The notes: generated by a model from the sequence alone, not told the origin. Counted from the first letter of the stretch, positions 46,050 to 56,198 are shown. The stretch is DNA of 64,000 nucleotides from an uncultured Bacteroidales bacterium (GCA_902778625.1 CACYYM010000005.1:124001-188000); one strand, 5' to 3'. Numbers and translations are program-made.

Positions 46050-46722
46050 ACTTTTATTCATCTTGGTCGCTTTCCTTTGCTTTGGAACGCTCTTTGTCGA
46101 AGGAAAGAAAAAGGAGAAGCGGCACGTTGTCCGCATCGAAACGACTGTCGGTAACATTCGTGTCGCCCTTTCTGAAGACACACCTCTGCACAGCAAGAAC
46201 TTCCTCAAACTTGCTCGTGAAGGCTACTACGACGGGACGCTCTTCCATCGTTGCATCAAGAACTTCATGATTCAAGGCGGTGACCCTGACAGCCGAAACG
46301 CGGAGCCAGGCAAGCTTTTGGGTGACGGAGGACCTGGGTACACGATTCCTGCTGAGTTTTGCCTGCCGTATCTCTATCATTGGCGAGGTGCTTTGGCAGC
46401 CGCAAGAGAACCCGATGATGTCAATCCTGAACAGGAAAGCAGTGGCTCTCAGTTCTACATCGTTTATGGCAAGAAACAGGCCGCAGCCGACATGAAAAAG
46501 GTGCGTGCCATGCTGGAAGAGAAGGGAATTGAGCTCACGTCGCAGATGATTGACGACTATTATATGCGTGGCGGCACACCTCACCTCGACGGACAATACA
46601 CCGTCTTTGGCGAAGTTATCGAAGGCATGGAGGTGGTCAAAGCCATTCAAAATGTTGAAACAGACAAGAACAATCGCCCTTTGGAAGATATCCTCATTAA
46701 GCGTATGGTAGTGGAGCAATAG
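46039..46722 (+). CDS. Cyclophilin-type peptidyl-prolyl cis-trans isomerase, exported
   Basis: A 227-residue protein with signal peptide (1-22) and one cyclophilin domain. Catalytic arginine segment FHRCIKNFMIQGGDP and the GSQFYIVYG segment are intact. An insertion near residue 150 (MKKVRAMLEEKGIELTSQMI) is seen in other Bacteroidetes PPIases. It should act in periplasmic protein folding. It is the last gene of the flippase operon by overlap. Confidence 0.92.
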   Translation: MKHKLLFILVAFLCFGTLFVEGKKKEKRHVVRIETTVGNIRVALSEDTPLHSKNFLKLAREGYYDGTLFHRCIKNFMIQGGDPDSRNAEPGKLLGDGGPGYTIPAEFCLPYLYHWRGALAAAREPDDVNPEQESSGSQFYIVYGKKQAAADMKKVRAMLEEKGIELTSQMIDDYYMRGGTPHLDGQYTVFGEVIEGMEVVKAIQNVETDKNNRPLEDILIKRMVVEQ

Positions 46723-46787
46723 AACAAAAAAAGAGTAGTAAAGCACATTTGTACCGTAAACATGCCTCGTTATCGATAAAAAAGTTG

Positions 46788-46795
46788 TATCTTTG
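46788..46795 (+). promoter_or_regulatory. Promoter -7 box for the PCMD gene
   Basis: TATCTTTG, 35 bp before the ATG. No matching upstream element at the usual distance. Confidence 0.65.
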
Positions 46796-46830
46796 CACCC
46801 AAAATTAAGAAAAAAGCAGTTTTAAACAGC

Positions 46831-48042
46831 ATGAATAAAACATCTCTTGTGGCACTTGCGGCAGTTCCCATTCTTCTGGCTTCTTGTATTCCTGCAGAAG
46901 AGCCGAACACGGAGTGCGACATCGAAGCCGTTTCGCTTCACCTCGAATCACCTACCGACATTTTCTATCACGACTACGACACGATGCAGACAGTCATATC
47001 GACTGAGACAGACATCGAGTTCACGATTCGCAGTTATGCCAACGTGCAGAGCATTCCGACCACGCTCCGCATCACGGAGGGCGCAACGGCATACATCAAG
47101 TCAGCCGATGGCACGGACGTTCCTTTCCTTAACGGATCGGCTGTTGACTTCTCGAACGAGAAGGTGCAACGCTTCCACATCGTTTCTGAGGACAAGGCGT
47201 GGAGCCGCGATTATACTATCTCGGTTGTGCATGAAGCACCTAGCGAGGGCAATCTCTTCTTCGATTTCGAGTCATATGCTCTCGATGCTTCGGGCAAGTA
47301 CTATGTGTGGGATGCTCCGGAAGTCTTCACGGACGGGCAATGGAAAAATGGCAACCCAGGTTTCAAGATTAGCAAGTCGTCGGCAAAACCTTTGGAGTAT
47401 CCTTCGACGCCCGTGGCTAACGGCGGTCCCGACGGAAGCGCCTGCATTAAGCTCGAGACGTGTGATACGGGTCCATTCGGCAGGATGGTGAATATGCGTA
47501 TTGCTTCGGGCTCTTTGTTCAATGGCATCTTCGATGTTGGCAACGCGCTGACGGATGCCCTTAAGGCAACGCAATTCGGTACGCCTTACCTTCACAAACC
47601 TGTCATGTTGCGTGCTTGGCTTAGCTACGAACCGGGCAGTGTCTTCCAGGACCGCGATGGCAATACGGTGGAAGGTGTTATCGACGAGCCTGATGTTTAT
47701 GTTGTGTTCTACCGTAACGAGGATGCGGAAGGCAACAAGGTGCAGCTCGATGGCAACGATGTCCTGTCGAGCCCCTATATTGTTGGCTTGGGTCGTCTGC
47801 CGCACAACTACAATGCGGATGGTACCGACCAGCTTTCCGCCAACCCTATTCATGGCCTGACAAATCAGTGGCAAGAGGTGACAATTCCCGTCGAATATCG
47901 TGCTGAACTCGATGCCAACATCTTGCAGAACAAGGGCTACAGCCTTATCATCGGTTTTGCCAGCAGTTGGGGCGGTGCTCACTTCAAGGGAGCCATCGGC
48001 AGCAAGTTTCTTATCGACAACGTTCAACTGTTCTGCGAATAA
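46831..48042 (+). CDS. PCMD-domain lipoprotein
   Basis: A 403-residue lipoprotein (lipobox LLASC, Cys 19) with an N-terminal Ig-like domain (about 30-135) and a C-terminal PCMD (putative carbohydrate metabolism) domain of jelly-roll type (about 145-403, starting LFFDFESYA). PCMD proteins of Bacteroidetes are surface proteins next to glycan or adhesin genes; their exact role is unclear. It is followed after 13 bp by an outer-membrane barrel, so the two may form a surface pair. Confidence 0.82.
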   Translation: MNKTSLVALAAVPILLASCIPAEEPNTECDIEAVSLHLESPTDIFYHDYDTMQTVISTETDIEFTIRSYANVQSIPTTLRITEGATAYIKSADGTDVPFLNGSAVDFSNEKVQRFHIVSEDKAWSRDYTISVVHEAPSEGNLFFDFESYALDASGKYYVWDAPEVFTDGQWKNGNPGFKISKSSAKPLEYPSTPVANGGPDGSACIKLETCDTGPFGRMVNMRIASGSLFNGIFDVGNALTDALKATQFGTPYLHKPVMLRAWLSYEPGSVFQDRDGNTVEGVIDEPDVYVVFYRNEDAEGNKVQLDGNDVLSSPYIVGLGRLPHNYNADGTDQLSANPIHGLTNQWQEVTIPVEYRAELDANILQNKGYSLIIGFASSWGGAHFKGAIGSKFLIDNVQLFCE

Positions 48043-48055
48043 AAAAGACAAACAC

Positions 48056-48850
48056 ATGAAACACATTATCTATACTATTGCAGCTCTCTTCTTCTTTGCT
48101 ATATCAGTAAATGCACAGGAGGATTCTTGGGAAAAATGGGGACCAACAAAAGGTCTGAAAAGCGGCGGATTCATTGCCCGCGCAGGTTATGTCATCGGTG
48201 GTACAACGCCGCTTCCACTGCCTGCCGAGGTCAGAAAGATTAATGGCTTCAGGCCGAGAGGCGGCGTCAGCTTGGGCATCGACGGTTACCGCATGTTTTC
48301 GAAGCGATGGGGCATCAGCGCAGGAGCTCACTTCTTCTGGGAAGGCTTCCATACGGATGCTGACGTAAAGAATTACTACGTTTGGCTCGAGCAGGAAGGC
48401 GAAATTACAAAAGGCTATTTCACGGGCACCAACGTCACCAACACCGAGATGTGGGGCGTAACGCTTCCTTTGCTAGCCACCTTCCGCATGAGTCCAAGAT
48501 GGAATGTCAGCGCAGGTCCTTACTTGAGTCTTTACTTCGATCAAACGTTCTCGGGCGAGGTCTATGACAACAGCGAAGGCATCGGTTACCTCCGCGAGGA
48601 CAAGCCGACGGGCACTAAGATACTCATGTCGCGCGAGAATCCAACACCTTATCCCGACAATTTCCCCGAGAAGATGCAGCCTGTAGCAGTCGGCATAGAG
48701 ATTGCTTTCGACTGGAAAGCGATGAAGCACCTGAACGTGTTCGGATTGCTCGACTGGGGTATGACCGACATCTGGGATCGCAACTTCGAAGCCATCACTT
48801 TCAAGATGTATCCCATTTACGCTACATTGGGCGTCGCCTACAGGTATTAA
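48056..48850 (+). CDS. Outer-membrane beta-barrel protein (PorT-like)
   Basis: A 264-residue protein with signal peptide (1-20, ISVNAQ) and alternating amphipathic strands ending in Tyr (TLGVAYRY), the hallmark of a small outer-membrane barrel. It is coupled to the PCMD lipoprotein gene and may anchor or export it. A 22-bp array starts within 10 bp of the stop. Confidence 0.82.
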   Translation: MKHIIYTIAALFFFAISVNAQEDSWEKWGPTKGLKSGGFIARAGYVIGGTTPLPLPAEVRKINGFRPRGGVSLGIDGYRMFSKRWGISAGAHFFWEGFHTDADVKNYYVWLEQEGEITKGYFTGTNVTNTEMWGVTLPLLATFRMSPRWNVSAGPYLSLYFDQTFSGEVYDNSEGIGYLREDKPTGTKILMSRENPTPYPDNFPEKMQPVAVGIEIAFDWKAMKHLNVFGLLDWGMTDIWDRNFEAITFKMYPIYATLGVAYRY

Positions 48851-48952
48851 AAAAACGCCGCGTAGGGAGATTTCAAACGCCGCGTGCGGCGATGACCATT
48901 TCCGCGTGCGGGGATTGCAATCTCCGCACGCGGCGTTTTTTACCCCCCTGCG
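48851..48952. repeat. 22-bp dyad array, 4 GC-rich units
   Basis: Cores at 48858 (degenerate CCGCGTAGGG), 48880, 48902 and 48924, exactly 22 bp apart; a looser CCCC-CTGC-GGGG hairpin follows near 48945. The outer ends pair with each other (AAAAAACGCCGCGT and ACGCGGCGTTTTTT), so the transcript could fold into one long hairpin ending in Ts. It fills the gap between two convergent genes. Confidence 0.92.
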
Positions 48953-48965
48953 GGGCGATTTTCTT

Positions 48966-50429
48966 TTAAGTCTTCTTTACGGGGTCGCAAGTCAGGTCAA
49001 CACCAAGCTTTTTGAATATCTTGCGATCCACCTCACCGAGCATAATGGTTGTGTGCGCTTGCAGACCTGCCAGACTGGGCAGCTGAGCAAGTGCCCGGCG
49101 GCAGTTCTCGTCCTGACGGCTAAGTACGGAAAGAGCTACGAGCACCTCGTCGGTATGCAGGCGTGGGTTGTGTCCGCCCAAATACTCAATCTTCGTGCGT
49201 TGTATGGGCTCAATGAAGTCCTGAGAGATAAGCTTGAGGCTGTGGTCGATGCCAGCAAGATGTTTGGTGGCATTGAGCAGGAGCGACGATGCTGTGCCGA
49301 GTAGAGGAGAGGACGCTGCCGTGATGATGGTACCGTCCTCCAGCTCCATAGCAGACGACGGAACGCCCGATTCTTCCAAACGACGGCGTGCTTCGACGGT
49401 CACGCGGCGGTCGTCGGTGCTGATCTTCGCCTGCTTGAGCAGCAGGTCAATCTTGTTGACCTCGGCATCGTTGCAAGCCCCGTCAGCCATTTGGTTGAGG
49501 GCTGTGTAGTAACGTCGAATGATTTCGTCCTTTCCAGCCTGTTGGCAAATCTCGTCGTCGCAAATGCAAAAACCCACCATGTTCACGCCCATATCGGTCG
49601 GCGACTTGTAGGGACACTCGCCGTAAATGCCTTCGAAAAGGGTGTTGAGAACGGGGAAAATTTCTACGTCGCGGTTGTAGTTGATGGCCACCTCGTTGTA
49701 GGCATCCATGTGGAAAGGGTCGATCATGTTCACGTCGCCCAAGTCGGCCGTTGCAGCTTCGTAGGCGATGTTCACCGGATGCTTCAGCGGAAGGTTCCAG
49801 ACGGGGAAGGTTTCAAACTTCGCATATCCGGCTTCGATACCACGCTTGCGTTCGGCATAAAGTTGACTGAGGCAGACAGCCATCTTGCCACTGCCTGGAC
49901 CTGGAGCTGTCACGATGACCAGCGGACGTGTCGTCTCGACATAGTCATTGCGGCCAAAGCCCTCGTCGGAGTTTATCAGCTGAACGTTATTGGGATAGCC
50001 CTCGATGTTGTAATGGTAATAAGCGCGGATGCCAAGATGCTCCAAGCGATGGCGATAGATGGCAGCGCTGCTCTGTCCGTTGTAGTGCGTGATGACAACG
50101 CCGTTTACCATGAAGCCTCGCTTCTGGAACTCGCTGCGCAGACGGAGCACATCTTCATCATAGGTGATACCCAAGTCCTGACGAACTTTGTTCTTTTCGA
50201 TGTCGAGCGCGCTGATAACGATAACTATCTCGGCGCTTGAGCTGAGTTGTTGGAACATGCGCAATTTGCTGTCGGGCTGAAAGCCAGGAAGCACACGGCA
50301 TGCGTGATAATCGTCGAAAAGCTTGCCGCCAAGTTCCAGATAAAGCTTGCCTGAGAACTGCGCAATACGCTCCTGAATGTGCTGCGACTGAATGGAAATG
50401 TATTTGTCGTTGTCGAATCCGTACTTCAT
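48966..50429 (-). CDS. DUF1846 family protein
   Basis: A 487-residue cytoplasmic protein that matches the DUF1846 family along its length (start KYGFDNDKYI..QS..HI.ERI). A glycine-rich APGPGSGKM segment near residue 190 looks like a P-loop-type phosphate site. The biochemical role of the family is not established as far as I know. It has its own leftward promoter (50463-50456), divergent from the HD hydrolase. Confidence 0.88.
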   Translation of the reverse strand: MKYGFDNDKYISIQSQHIQERIAQFSGKLYLELGGKLFDDYHACRVLPGFQPDSKLRMFQQLSSSAEIVIVISALDIEKNKVRQDLGITYDEDVLRLRSEFQKRGFMVNGVVITHYNGQSSAAIYRHRLEHLGIRAYYHYNIEGYPNNVQLINSDEGFGRNDYVETTRPLVIVTAPGPGSGKMAVCLSQLYAERKRGIEAGYAKFETFPVWNLPLKHPVNIAYEAATADLGDVNMIDPFHMDAYNEVAINYNRDVEIFPVLNTLFEGIYGECPYKSPTDMGVNMVGFCICDDEICQQAGKDEIIRRYYTALNQMADGACNDAEVNKIDLLLKQAKISTDDRRVTVEARRRLEESGVPSSAMELEDGTIITAASSPLLGTASSLLLNATKHLAGIDHSLKLISQDFIEPIQRTKIEYLGGHNPRLHTDEVLVALSVLSRQDENCRRALAQLPSLAGLQAHTTIMLGEVDRKIFKKLGVDLTCDPVKKT

Positions 50430-50455
50430 CTTATTACCTTTTTATCTTTCGCGTG

Positions 50456-50463
50456 CAAAGTTA
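50456..50463 (-). promoter_or_regulatory. Promoter -7 box for DUF1846
   Basis: TAACTTTG read leftward, 26 bp before the ATG at 50429. Confidence 0.7.
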
Positions 50464-50508
50464 CGAAAAAAATCTTACTTCTTGCTTCTTACTTCTTACT
50501 TTTTTGTG

Positions 50509-50516
50509 TAATTTTG
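50509..50516 (+). promoter_or_regulatory. Promoter -7 box for the HD hydrolase
   Basis: TAATTTTG, 9 bp before the ATG at 50526. This excludes an upstream in-frame start at 50379. Confidence 0.7.
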
Positions 50517-50525
50517 CGGTGGGAA

Positions 50526-51059
50526 ATGATAAATGAACTGATACACAAGTATTGCGAAGGCAACGAACCACTTGAGCAGATACTGCTTCGGCATAGTACG
50601 GATGTGGCGCGGCGAGCCTTGAAGATTGCAAAAGCGCATCCGGAACTGAAGGTAGACGAGACTTTCCTTTGGGAAGCCGCCATGTTGCACGACATCGGTT
50701 GCGTTCGGGTCGATGCGCCTTCCATATATTGTTACGGCACAGAGCCTTACATCCGTCACGGCATTTTGGGAGCAGAGATACTCCGTGCCGAAGGACTCCC
50801 CCTGCATGCTCGTGTGGCAGAGCGTCATACGGGAACAGGACTCACGGCCGCAGAGATAATCCATCAGAACCTGCCCTTGCCTCAACAGGACTTTACGCCG
50901 CAAAGCATTGAGGAGCAAATCGTATGTTATGCCGACAAGTTCTACTCCAAGACACGCCTTGATGTCGAAAAGACACCGGAGCAAGCTCTTCGCAGTTTAG
51001 AGAAGTTCGGAAGCGAAGGTTTGGACGTCTTCAGGGCTTGGATGACGCGCTTTGAGTGA
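50526..51059 (+). CDS. HD-domain phosphohydrolase
   Basis: A 177-residue single-domain HD hydrolase. Metal ligands: H23 (RHSTDVA), H55-D56 (MLHDIGC) and a later Asp (CYADKFYS). Family members cleave phosphate esters of nucleotides or act on cyclic nucleotides; the substrate cannot be told here. It is a single gene, 81 bp before lptD with a separate promoter in between. Confidence 0.88.
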   Translation: MINELIHKYCEGNEPLEQILLRHSTDVARRALKIAKAHPELKVDETFLWEAAMLHDIGCVRVDAPSIYCYGTEPYIRHGILGAEILRAEGLPLHARVAERHTGTGLTAAEIIHQNLPLPQQDFTPQSIEEQIVCYADKFYSKTRLDVEKTPEQALRSLEKFGSEGLDVFRAWMTRFE

Positions 51060-51109
51060 AAAAATCATAATAATGAAGGAAAAAGGCACGAAGTGTCGGA
51101 AAATAATCT

Positions 51110-51117
51110 TACCTTTG
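51110..51117 (+). promoter_or_regulatory. Promoter -7 box for lptD
   Basis: TACCTTTG, 23 bp before the TTG start at 51141. Confidence 0.7.
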
Positions 51118-51140
51118 CAAATTGGAATTAATGTATAGCG

Positions 51141-54002
51141 TTGAAGGCAAGGTTATTATTGATACTGACAGCATGCTACGTTCTGGCATCTTTGGCAGCG
51201 CGTCCTACAGGAAGAATGGTCTTCTGGGCGGTCGGTGCCGACTCGTTGCATGTTGACTCGCTTCGTGCAGACAGTTTGCCCGATTCGCTTCGGACAGACA
51301 GCTTGCCCGACTCGGCCAGGGTGCAGCCCTTGCCCTTGCAAGCATATACCATCATGCCCGATAGTGTGCCGCCGGACACTGTACCTGTCGATACGACGCC
51401 CAAGAGCAAGAATGCCCTCGACCTGCCTGTCAACTATTCCGCTGAGGACTCAATCACCTTCGACTACGTCAACTCCCGTGCCAACCTGTATGGAGGTGGC
51501 AAGGTGCAGTACCAGAATCTGGAACTCGAAGCCGATATCATAAACATTGCTATCGACAGCAGCCTTGTCCATGCGACAGGTCGTGCGGACTCGACAGGCG
51601 TTGTCAAAGGCAAGCCTCTCTTCAGGCAAGGTACCGACGAGTACGAACCCGACAGCATCAGCTATAATTTCCGTAGCCGTAAGGCCTTCATTTCGAACGT
51701 CTATACCCAGCAAGGCGAGGGCTATATGAAGAGTATGGACGGCAAGCGCGACAGCACGGGCACGATGTATGTGAAGAAAGCTTTCTACTCGACCTGCGAT
51801 GCTGAACATCCCCACTTCTACTTGAACATGACGCGAGCCAAGATGCGTCCGGGCAAGGACGTAGTGTTCGGTCCGACCTATCTCGTTGTCGAGGATGTTC
51901 CGTTGCCGCTGGCTATTCCGTACGGTTTCTTCCCCTTCAAGGACAAGTACAGCAGCGGTTTCATCATGCCAAGCTATGGCGACGAGACAACGCGAGGCTT
52001 CTATTTGCGTGAGGGCGGCTACTACTTCGCTTTCAACGACTATGTCGACGCAAAGGTCTTGGCCGATATCTACACGAAGGGTTCCTGGCAGCTCTCGGCG
52101 CAATCCACCTACAAAAAACGCTATAAATTCAGCGGCAACCTCTTCATCAGCTATCAGTATACACAGACAGGCGAGAAGAACATGCCGGACTTTACCGTCT
52201 CGAAGGACTTCAGAATTGCATGGACACACAGGCAAGACCCAAAGTCCAATCCTACACAATCGTTCTCGGCAAGCGTCAACTTCGCCACGAGCAGCTACGA
52301 GCGCAACAACCTTGTCAGCATGTACAATCCGGCGAGCTACACCCAAAGCACTCGAACCAGCAGCCTCTCTTACAGCAAGTCGTTCCCCGATTTAGGCCTG
52401 ACGATAGGCACCACATTCAACCTTTCGCAGCAAGTTCGCGACAGCAGTATCTCCGTCACTCTCCCCAACCTAACCATCCAGCTCAACCGCTTTTATCCCT
52501 TCAAGCGCAAGAAGATGGCAGGCAAGGAGCGGTGGTATGAGAAGATTGGCATGAGCTATTCGGGCTCGCTCACAAACAGCATCAACACCAAAGAGAACTT
52601 GCTGTTCAAGAGCAGCCTTGTGAAGGACTGGCGCAATGGTATGAGGCATCAGCTCCCTATCAGCGCCACATTCCCAATCTTTAAGTACATAAACATAACG
52701 CCGAACTTTACCTTCACCGACCGCATGTACACGAAGAAAGTCATGCAGTCGTGGGACGAAGACAACGGGAAGGTGCTGCGCGACACCATCAACGGCTTCT
52801 ACAACGTTTATAACTTTGCGTTGGGTCTTACAGCCAACACCAAGTTCTATGGTTTTATTACGCCAAAGCCTTGGTTCGGCGGAAAGAAGATAAAGATGAT
52901 ACGTCACATGGTAACGCCTACCATCAACTTCAACTTTGCGCCCGACTTCAGCAAGCCCATGTGGGGCTTCTACGACACGTATGTCCGCACAGACAAGGAT
53001 GGCAACGTCTCAACCGTCAGCTATTCGCCCTTCTCGGACGGCGTGTATGGCACTGCGCCCAACGTTATGGCGGGAAGTGTGCAGTTCGACCTCTCGAACA
53101 ATCTTGAAATGAAGTGGAGAACGGATCGCGACACGACGGGGACTGGCGAGAAGAAAATCAGCCTAATCGACGAGCTGGGAGCCTCAATGAGCTACAATAT
53201 GGCTGCGAAGAGGAAACCCTGGAGCGACCTCAACATGCACATCCGACTCAAACTCACAAAGACCTACACCTTCTCTATGAATGCGGTCTTCGCCACCTAT
53301 GCTTACGAGTTCGATAAGAACGGCAATGTCTTTGTCAGCGACCACACCGAGTACGGCAAAGGTCGCTTCGGACGCTTCCAAGGCATGACGCAGAACCTCC
53401 ACTACACCTTCAACAACCAAACCTTCAAGAAGCTTCTGGGCATGCGGGACAAGTTCCGGGGGCGCTTCACTAGCAGCTCTTACGATGACGACGAAGAAGA
53501 TGACGAGTACGACGACGAGGAGGACGAGGTTGACCCGACGATGCAGAACGTTGACCCAGACCGAGCCAAGGGCGAGCGAGGAGCCAAGAAGACAGAAAAG
53601 AGCGACGTTGACGAAGACGGTTATCTCAAGTTCCAAATGCCGTGGAGCTTTACCGTCAGCTATGGCATCTCGATGCGTGAGAACACCAGTGCACAAATCA
53701 ATCCCAAGCGAATGCGCTATCCCTACATGTTCACCCAGACCCTCAACTTCTCGGGCAACGTCCGCCTTGCCGAGGGTTGGAACATCAATTTCTCGTCGGG
53801 CTACGACTTCAACTACAAGAAGATGTCGATGACCACCATGTCCCTCTCGCGCGACCTCCACTGCTTCTCCATGTCGCTCAGCATGGTCATCAGTCCATAC
53901 ACCAGCTTCAACTTCCTATTTGCCGCCAAAGCAGGCACGCTTGCAGATGCCCTCAGGTGGAAAAAACAGAGCTCCTACAGCAGCAATGTTGAGTGGTATT
54001 GA
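51141..54002 (+). CDS. lptD: LPS-assembly protein LptD (OstA-like)
   Basis: A 953-residue outer-membrane protein that inserts lipopolysaccharide into the outer leaflet. Signal peptide (1-20), a Ser/Asp/Leu repeat linker (DSLxxDSLPDSLRTDSLPDS, about 34-57), an OstA/LptA-like jelly roll (about 95-240) and a large barrel to the C-terminal Tyr. The start is TTG: no ATG in this frame precedes the signal peptide, and the promoter ends 23 bp upstream. An acidic loop (YDDDEEDDEYDDEEDEVD, near 780) is unusual and probably a periplasmic or surface turn. The gene ends in a 22-bp array converging on engB. Confidence 0.9.
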   Translation: MKARLLLILTACYVLASLAARPTGRMVFWAVGADSLHVDSLRADSLPDSLRTDSLPDSARVQPLPLQAYTIMPDSVPPDTVPVDTTPKSKNALDLPVNYSAEDSITFDYVNSRANLYGGGKVQYQNLELEADIINIAIDSSLVHATGRADSTGVVKGKPLFRQGTDEYEPDSISYNFRSRKAFISNVYTQQGEGYMKSMDGKRDSTGTMYVKKAFYSTCDAEHPHFYLNMTRAKMRPGKDVVFGPTYLVVEDVPLPLAIPYGFFPFKDKYSSGFIMPSYGDETTRGFYLREGGYYFAFNDYVDAKVLADIYTKGSWQLSAQSTYKKRYKFSGNLFISYQYTQTGEKNMPDFTVSKDFRIAWTHRQDPKSNPTQSFSASVNFATSSYERNNLVSMYNPASYTQSTRTSSLSYSKSFPDLGLTIGTTFNLSQQVRDSSISVTLPNLTIQLNRFYPFKRKKMAGKERWYEKIGMSYSGSLTNSINTKENLLFKSSLVKDWRNGMRHQLPISATFPIFKYINITPNFTFTDRMYTKKVMQSWDEDNGKVLRDTINGFYNVYNFALGLTANTKFYGFITPKPWFGGKKIKMIRHMVTPTINFNFAPDFSKPMWGFYDTYVRTDKDGNVSTVSYSPFSDGVYGTAPNVMAGSVQFDLSNNLEMKWRTDRDTTGTGEKKISLIDELGASMSYNMAAKRKPWSDLNMHIRLKLTKTYTFSMNAVFATYAYEFDKNGNVFVSDHTEYGKGRFGRFQGMTQNLHYTFNNQTFKKLLGMRDKFRGRFTSSSYDDDEEDDEYDDEEDEVDPTMQNVDPDRAKGERGAKKTEKSDVDEDGYLKFQMPWSFTVSYGISMRENTSAQINPKRMRYPYMFTQTLNFSGNVRLAEGWNINFSSGYDFNYKKMSMTTMSLSRDLHCFSMSLSMVISPYTSFNFLFAAKAGTLADALRWKKQSSYSSNVEWY

Positions 54003-54029
54003 TTATCAGCCCGTTAGCAAATGTTAAAA

Positions 54030-54113
54030 TCCCCGCGTGCGGCGATGGCAATCCCCGCGTGCGGCGTTTGCAATTTCCGCGTGCGGCGTTTGCAATCTCC
54101 GCGTGCGGCGTTT
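54030..54113. repeat. 22-bp dyad array, 4 GC-rich units
   Basis: CCGCGTGCGG cores at 54033, 54055, 54077 and 54099, exactly 22 bp apart, all in the GT orientation. It starts 28 bp after the lptD stop and ends 28 bp before the stop of the leftward engB gene. Confidence 0.93.
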
Positions 54114-54140
54114 GGATTTCCTGTCTTCCGAAAGGGGGAA

Positions 54141-54734
54141 TTACGACTTGATGATGCTCTCGATGTAGTCGAGGAGTTCGTCTTTGCCCAGTTTCGTCTC
54201 GCTGCTCGTGATGAAGTGCGGCGGGAGTTCTTCCCATTGCTTCGAGAGCTCGGCGAGGTAGTGCTTGACGTTCGCGGCGAGCTTGCCCTTCGAGAGCTTG
54301 TCGGCCTTCGTGAAGACTATGCTGAAGGGAATGCCGTTCTCGCCGAGCCATTCGATGAACTCGAGGTCGATGCGTTGCGGCTCATGGCGCGCATCAATAA
54401 GAAGAAAGAGGTTCATCATCTGTTCGCGACGCAGGATATAGCCCGTTATCATCCGTTGCAGTTCGTCCCTTTGCTGCTGCCCCCGCTTGGCGTAACCATA
54501 GCCAGGAAGGTCCACAAGGTACCACTCATTATTAATAATAAAGTGGTTGATGAGTATTGTTTTGCCTGGCGTTGCAGAAGTCTTGGCGAGGCCCGCTCTG
54601 CCTGTCAGCATGTTGATAAGGCTGGACTTGCCCACGTTGCTTCGCCCGATGAAAGCGAACTCCGGCAAGCCTCCCTGCGGACATTGGTCCACACGGGCAC
54701 TGCTGATGACGTATTCGGCTGATTTGATGAGCAT
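54141..54734 (-). CDS. engB: Ribosome-biogenesis GTP-binding protein EngB/YsxC
   Basis: A 197-residue Ras-like GTPase needed for large-subunit assembly. G1 is GRSNVGKS (30-37), the G2-region threonine is in TPGKT (55-59), G3 is DLPG (75-78) followed by the family hallmark YGYAKR, and G4 is TKADK. Length is typical. It lies 19 bp after the DUF3078 gene and may share its promoter. Confidence 0.96.
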   Translation of the reverse strand: MLIKSAEYVISSARVDQCPQGGLPEFAFIGRSNVGKSSLINMLTGRAGLAKTSATPGKTILINHFIINNEWYLVDLPGYGYAKRGQQQRDELQRMITGYILRREQMMNLFLLIDARHEPQRIDLEFIEWLGENGIPFSIVFTKADKLSKGKLAANVKHYLAELSKQWEELPPHFITSSETKLGKDELLDYIESIIKS

Positions 54735-54753
54735 AGGTAAATAGGTAAGTGCC

Positions 54754-56091
54754 TCAGAAGTTATAGGTTAAGCCCAGACTTAGCAGTTCCTTGAACATCA
54801 AGTAGGTGCCGTCGTGATCCTTTCCGGAACGATAATTCTTGTTGCTATTATCGAAGCGAGGATAGAGATGAAGGTCTGCGGTGATGAGTTTGGTGACGGA
54901 GAAATGGATCTTATTCTCCCATTCCCAGATGTGATAGTCAAAGTTGCTGAACCAATACATGCGGTTTGTCCAAGTGATTTGCTTGCAAATCTTCCACGTT
55001 GTATTGAGGGTGATGTTGGGACCAAACGTGGTCTTCTGGTGCTTCCCCTTGTCTATGCCGAAGTTCGTGACAAGTTCATCATCGTTGACATACACAATTT
55101 TCATGGCAAGGGGGGCAATGTTGAGTTGTCCCGTGAACTGCTTCTTCTTGCCCCATGCTATTTCGTACTTCATATTGGGGGCAATCGTAACTTCCAACGG
55201 AGACATAATCTTCGACGTGATATTATCGGTGTTCCTCTGATAATTGGGTGCAATCTGAGTCTGCATTATGACCAGTAGAGAGTAATACCAGTTCTTCCAA
55301 GCCTTGTAGCCGGCATTTCCGGTGTAGCGAAGAAGGTTGTGGCTCGGTCGGAAAGTGCGCTTTTCGTCGGTCTCCGTCGTTTGGAAACCCAGTTGCGCAT
55401 CCAGCGTGTTCTCCCAGGTTATCTTGCGTTGGTCGTTGTAGTTGGCATGCAATGTGAGGTCGAAATTGCCTATCCAGTTGGTTTCGCCGCCTTTATACCA
55501 GTTGTCCGAGATGTAGTTTTGAGCAAACTGCAACGAGGTGGTGCCCGAGAATTTCCAGAAGTTTGGCCGACGTGTGATGACGCCAATCTGCTCGTCTATA
55601 TCGGGGAGAAGTGTGGCGGCAGCAACTTTGTCGGCAAGTTTGTCCGAGACTTGCAGCATGTCGTTTATGTCGCTGCGGATGCCAGCTTGTCCCAAGATGT
55701 CGCTTTCGGTGTATGGAACGAACTGTGGAGCTCTGGCGTAAAGCGTTGAGAGCATCTTGCGGGAAGCGAAGATGCGCTGCAGTTGCGGGTCAGGGTTTGA
55801 TGTGTCTGTCTGCCCCAATGCTTGATGGAGCGACGAGCTGTAGAGCGCAGGGTTGGAGAGGATTTGGTAGTAGTAGGCATTGGGCGCAGGATAGGCGGAG
55901 TTTGTGTTCAGCGAATCACGTTCCTTTGCCAACGTTTCGATAGCATGCAGATAATTCTTGAGCAATTGCGATGTGTCGGGTTGTTCTTCGTGTTGCTTCG
56001 TTTTTTGTCTCTCGTCAGCCCTTGTCTCTGTGGCATAAGTGACACAAAGAGCCATCAAACATATAAAGAAAAGTCTTGTAAGGCGCTTCAT
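54754..56091 (-). CDS. DUF3078 outer-membrane protein
   Basis: A 445-residue protein with signal peptide (1-25), a helical N-terminal region (about 40-180) and a beta-barrel-like C-terminal part with the DUF3078 pattern ([33 protein letters not shown]-terminal GLTYNF). The family is widespread in Bacteroidetes outer membranes, function unknown. Promoter TAACTTTG (56114-56107) lies just upstream, divergent from yidC. Confidence 0.85.
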   Translation of the reverse strand: MKRLTRLFFICLMALCVTYATETRADERQKTKQHEEQPDTSQLLKNYLHAIETLAKERDSLNTNSAYPAPNAYYYQILSNPALYSSSLHQALGQTDTSNPDPQLQRIFASRKMLSTLYARAPQFVPYTESDILGQAGIRSDINDMLQVSDKLADKVAAATLLPDIDEQIGVITRRPNFWKFSGTTSLQFAQNYISDNWYKGGETNWIGNFDLTLHANYNDQRKITWENTLDAQLGFQTTETDEKRTFRPSHNLLRYTGNAGYKAWKNWYYSLLVIMQTQIAPNYQRNTDNITSKIMSPLEVTIAPNMKYEIAWGKKKQFTGQLNIAPLAMKIVYVNDDELVTNFGIDKGKHQKTTFGPNITLNTTWKICKQITWTNRMYWFSNFDYHIWEWENKIHFSVTKLITADLHLYPRFDNSNKNYRSGKDHDGTYLMFKELLSLGLTYNF

Positions 56092-56106
56092 TTCGTTTAT
56101 TTTTCT

Positions 56107-56114
56107 GCAAAGTT
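56107..56114 (-). promoter_or_regulatory. Promoter -7 box for DUF3078/engB
   Basis: TAACTTTG read leftward, 15 bp before the ATG at 56091. Confidence 0.7.
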
Positions 56115-56158
56115 ACGAAGAATTTACGGAATATAGATGAGAGATTAGGGAATTTTAT

Positions 56159-56166
56159 GTATTTTT
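56159..56166 (+). promoter_or_regulatory. Promoter -7 box for yidC
   Basis: TATTTTTG, 32 bp before the ATG at 56199. Confidence 0.7.
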
Positions 56167-56198
56167 GTGCGCCTAAAGAAAAAAACGACTTATAATAT

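Noticed and set aside
54030-54113. CRISPR array
   Set aside because: The period is 22 bp with no unique spacers, units are palindromic through both halves, arrays have only 4-9 units, and no cas gene is present.
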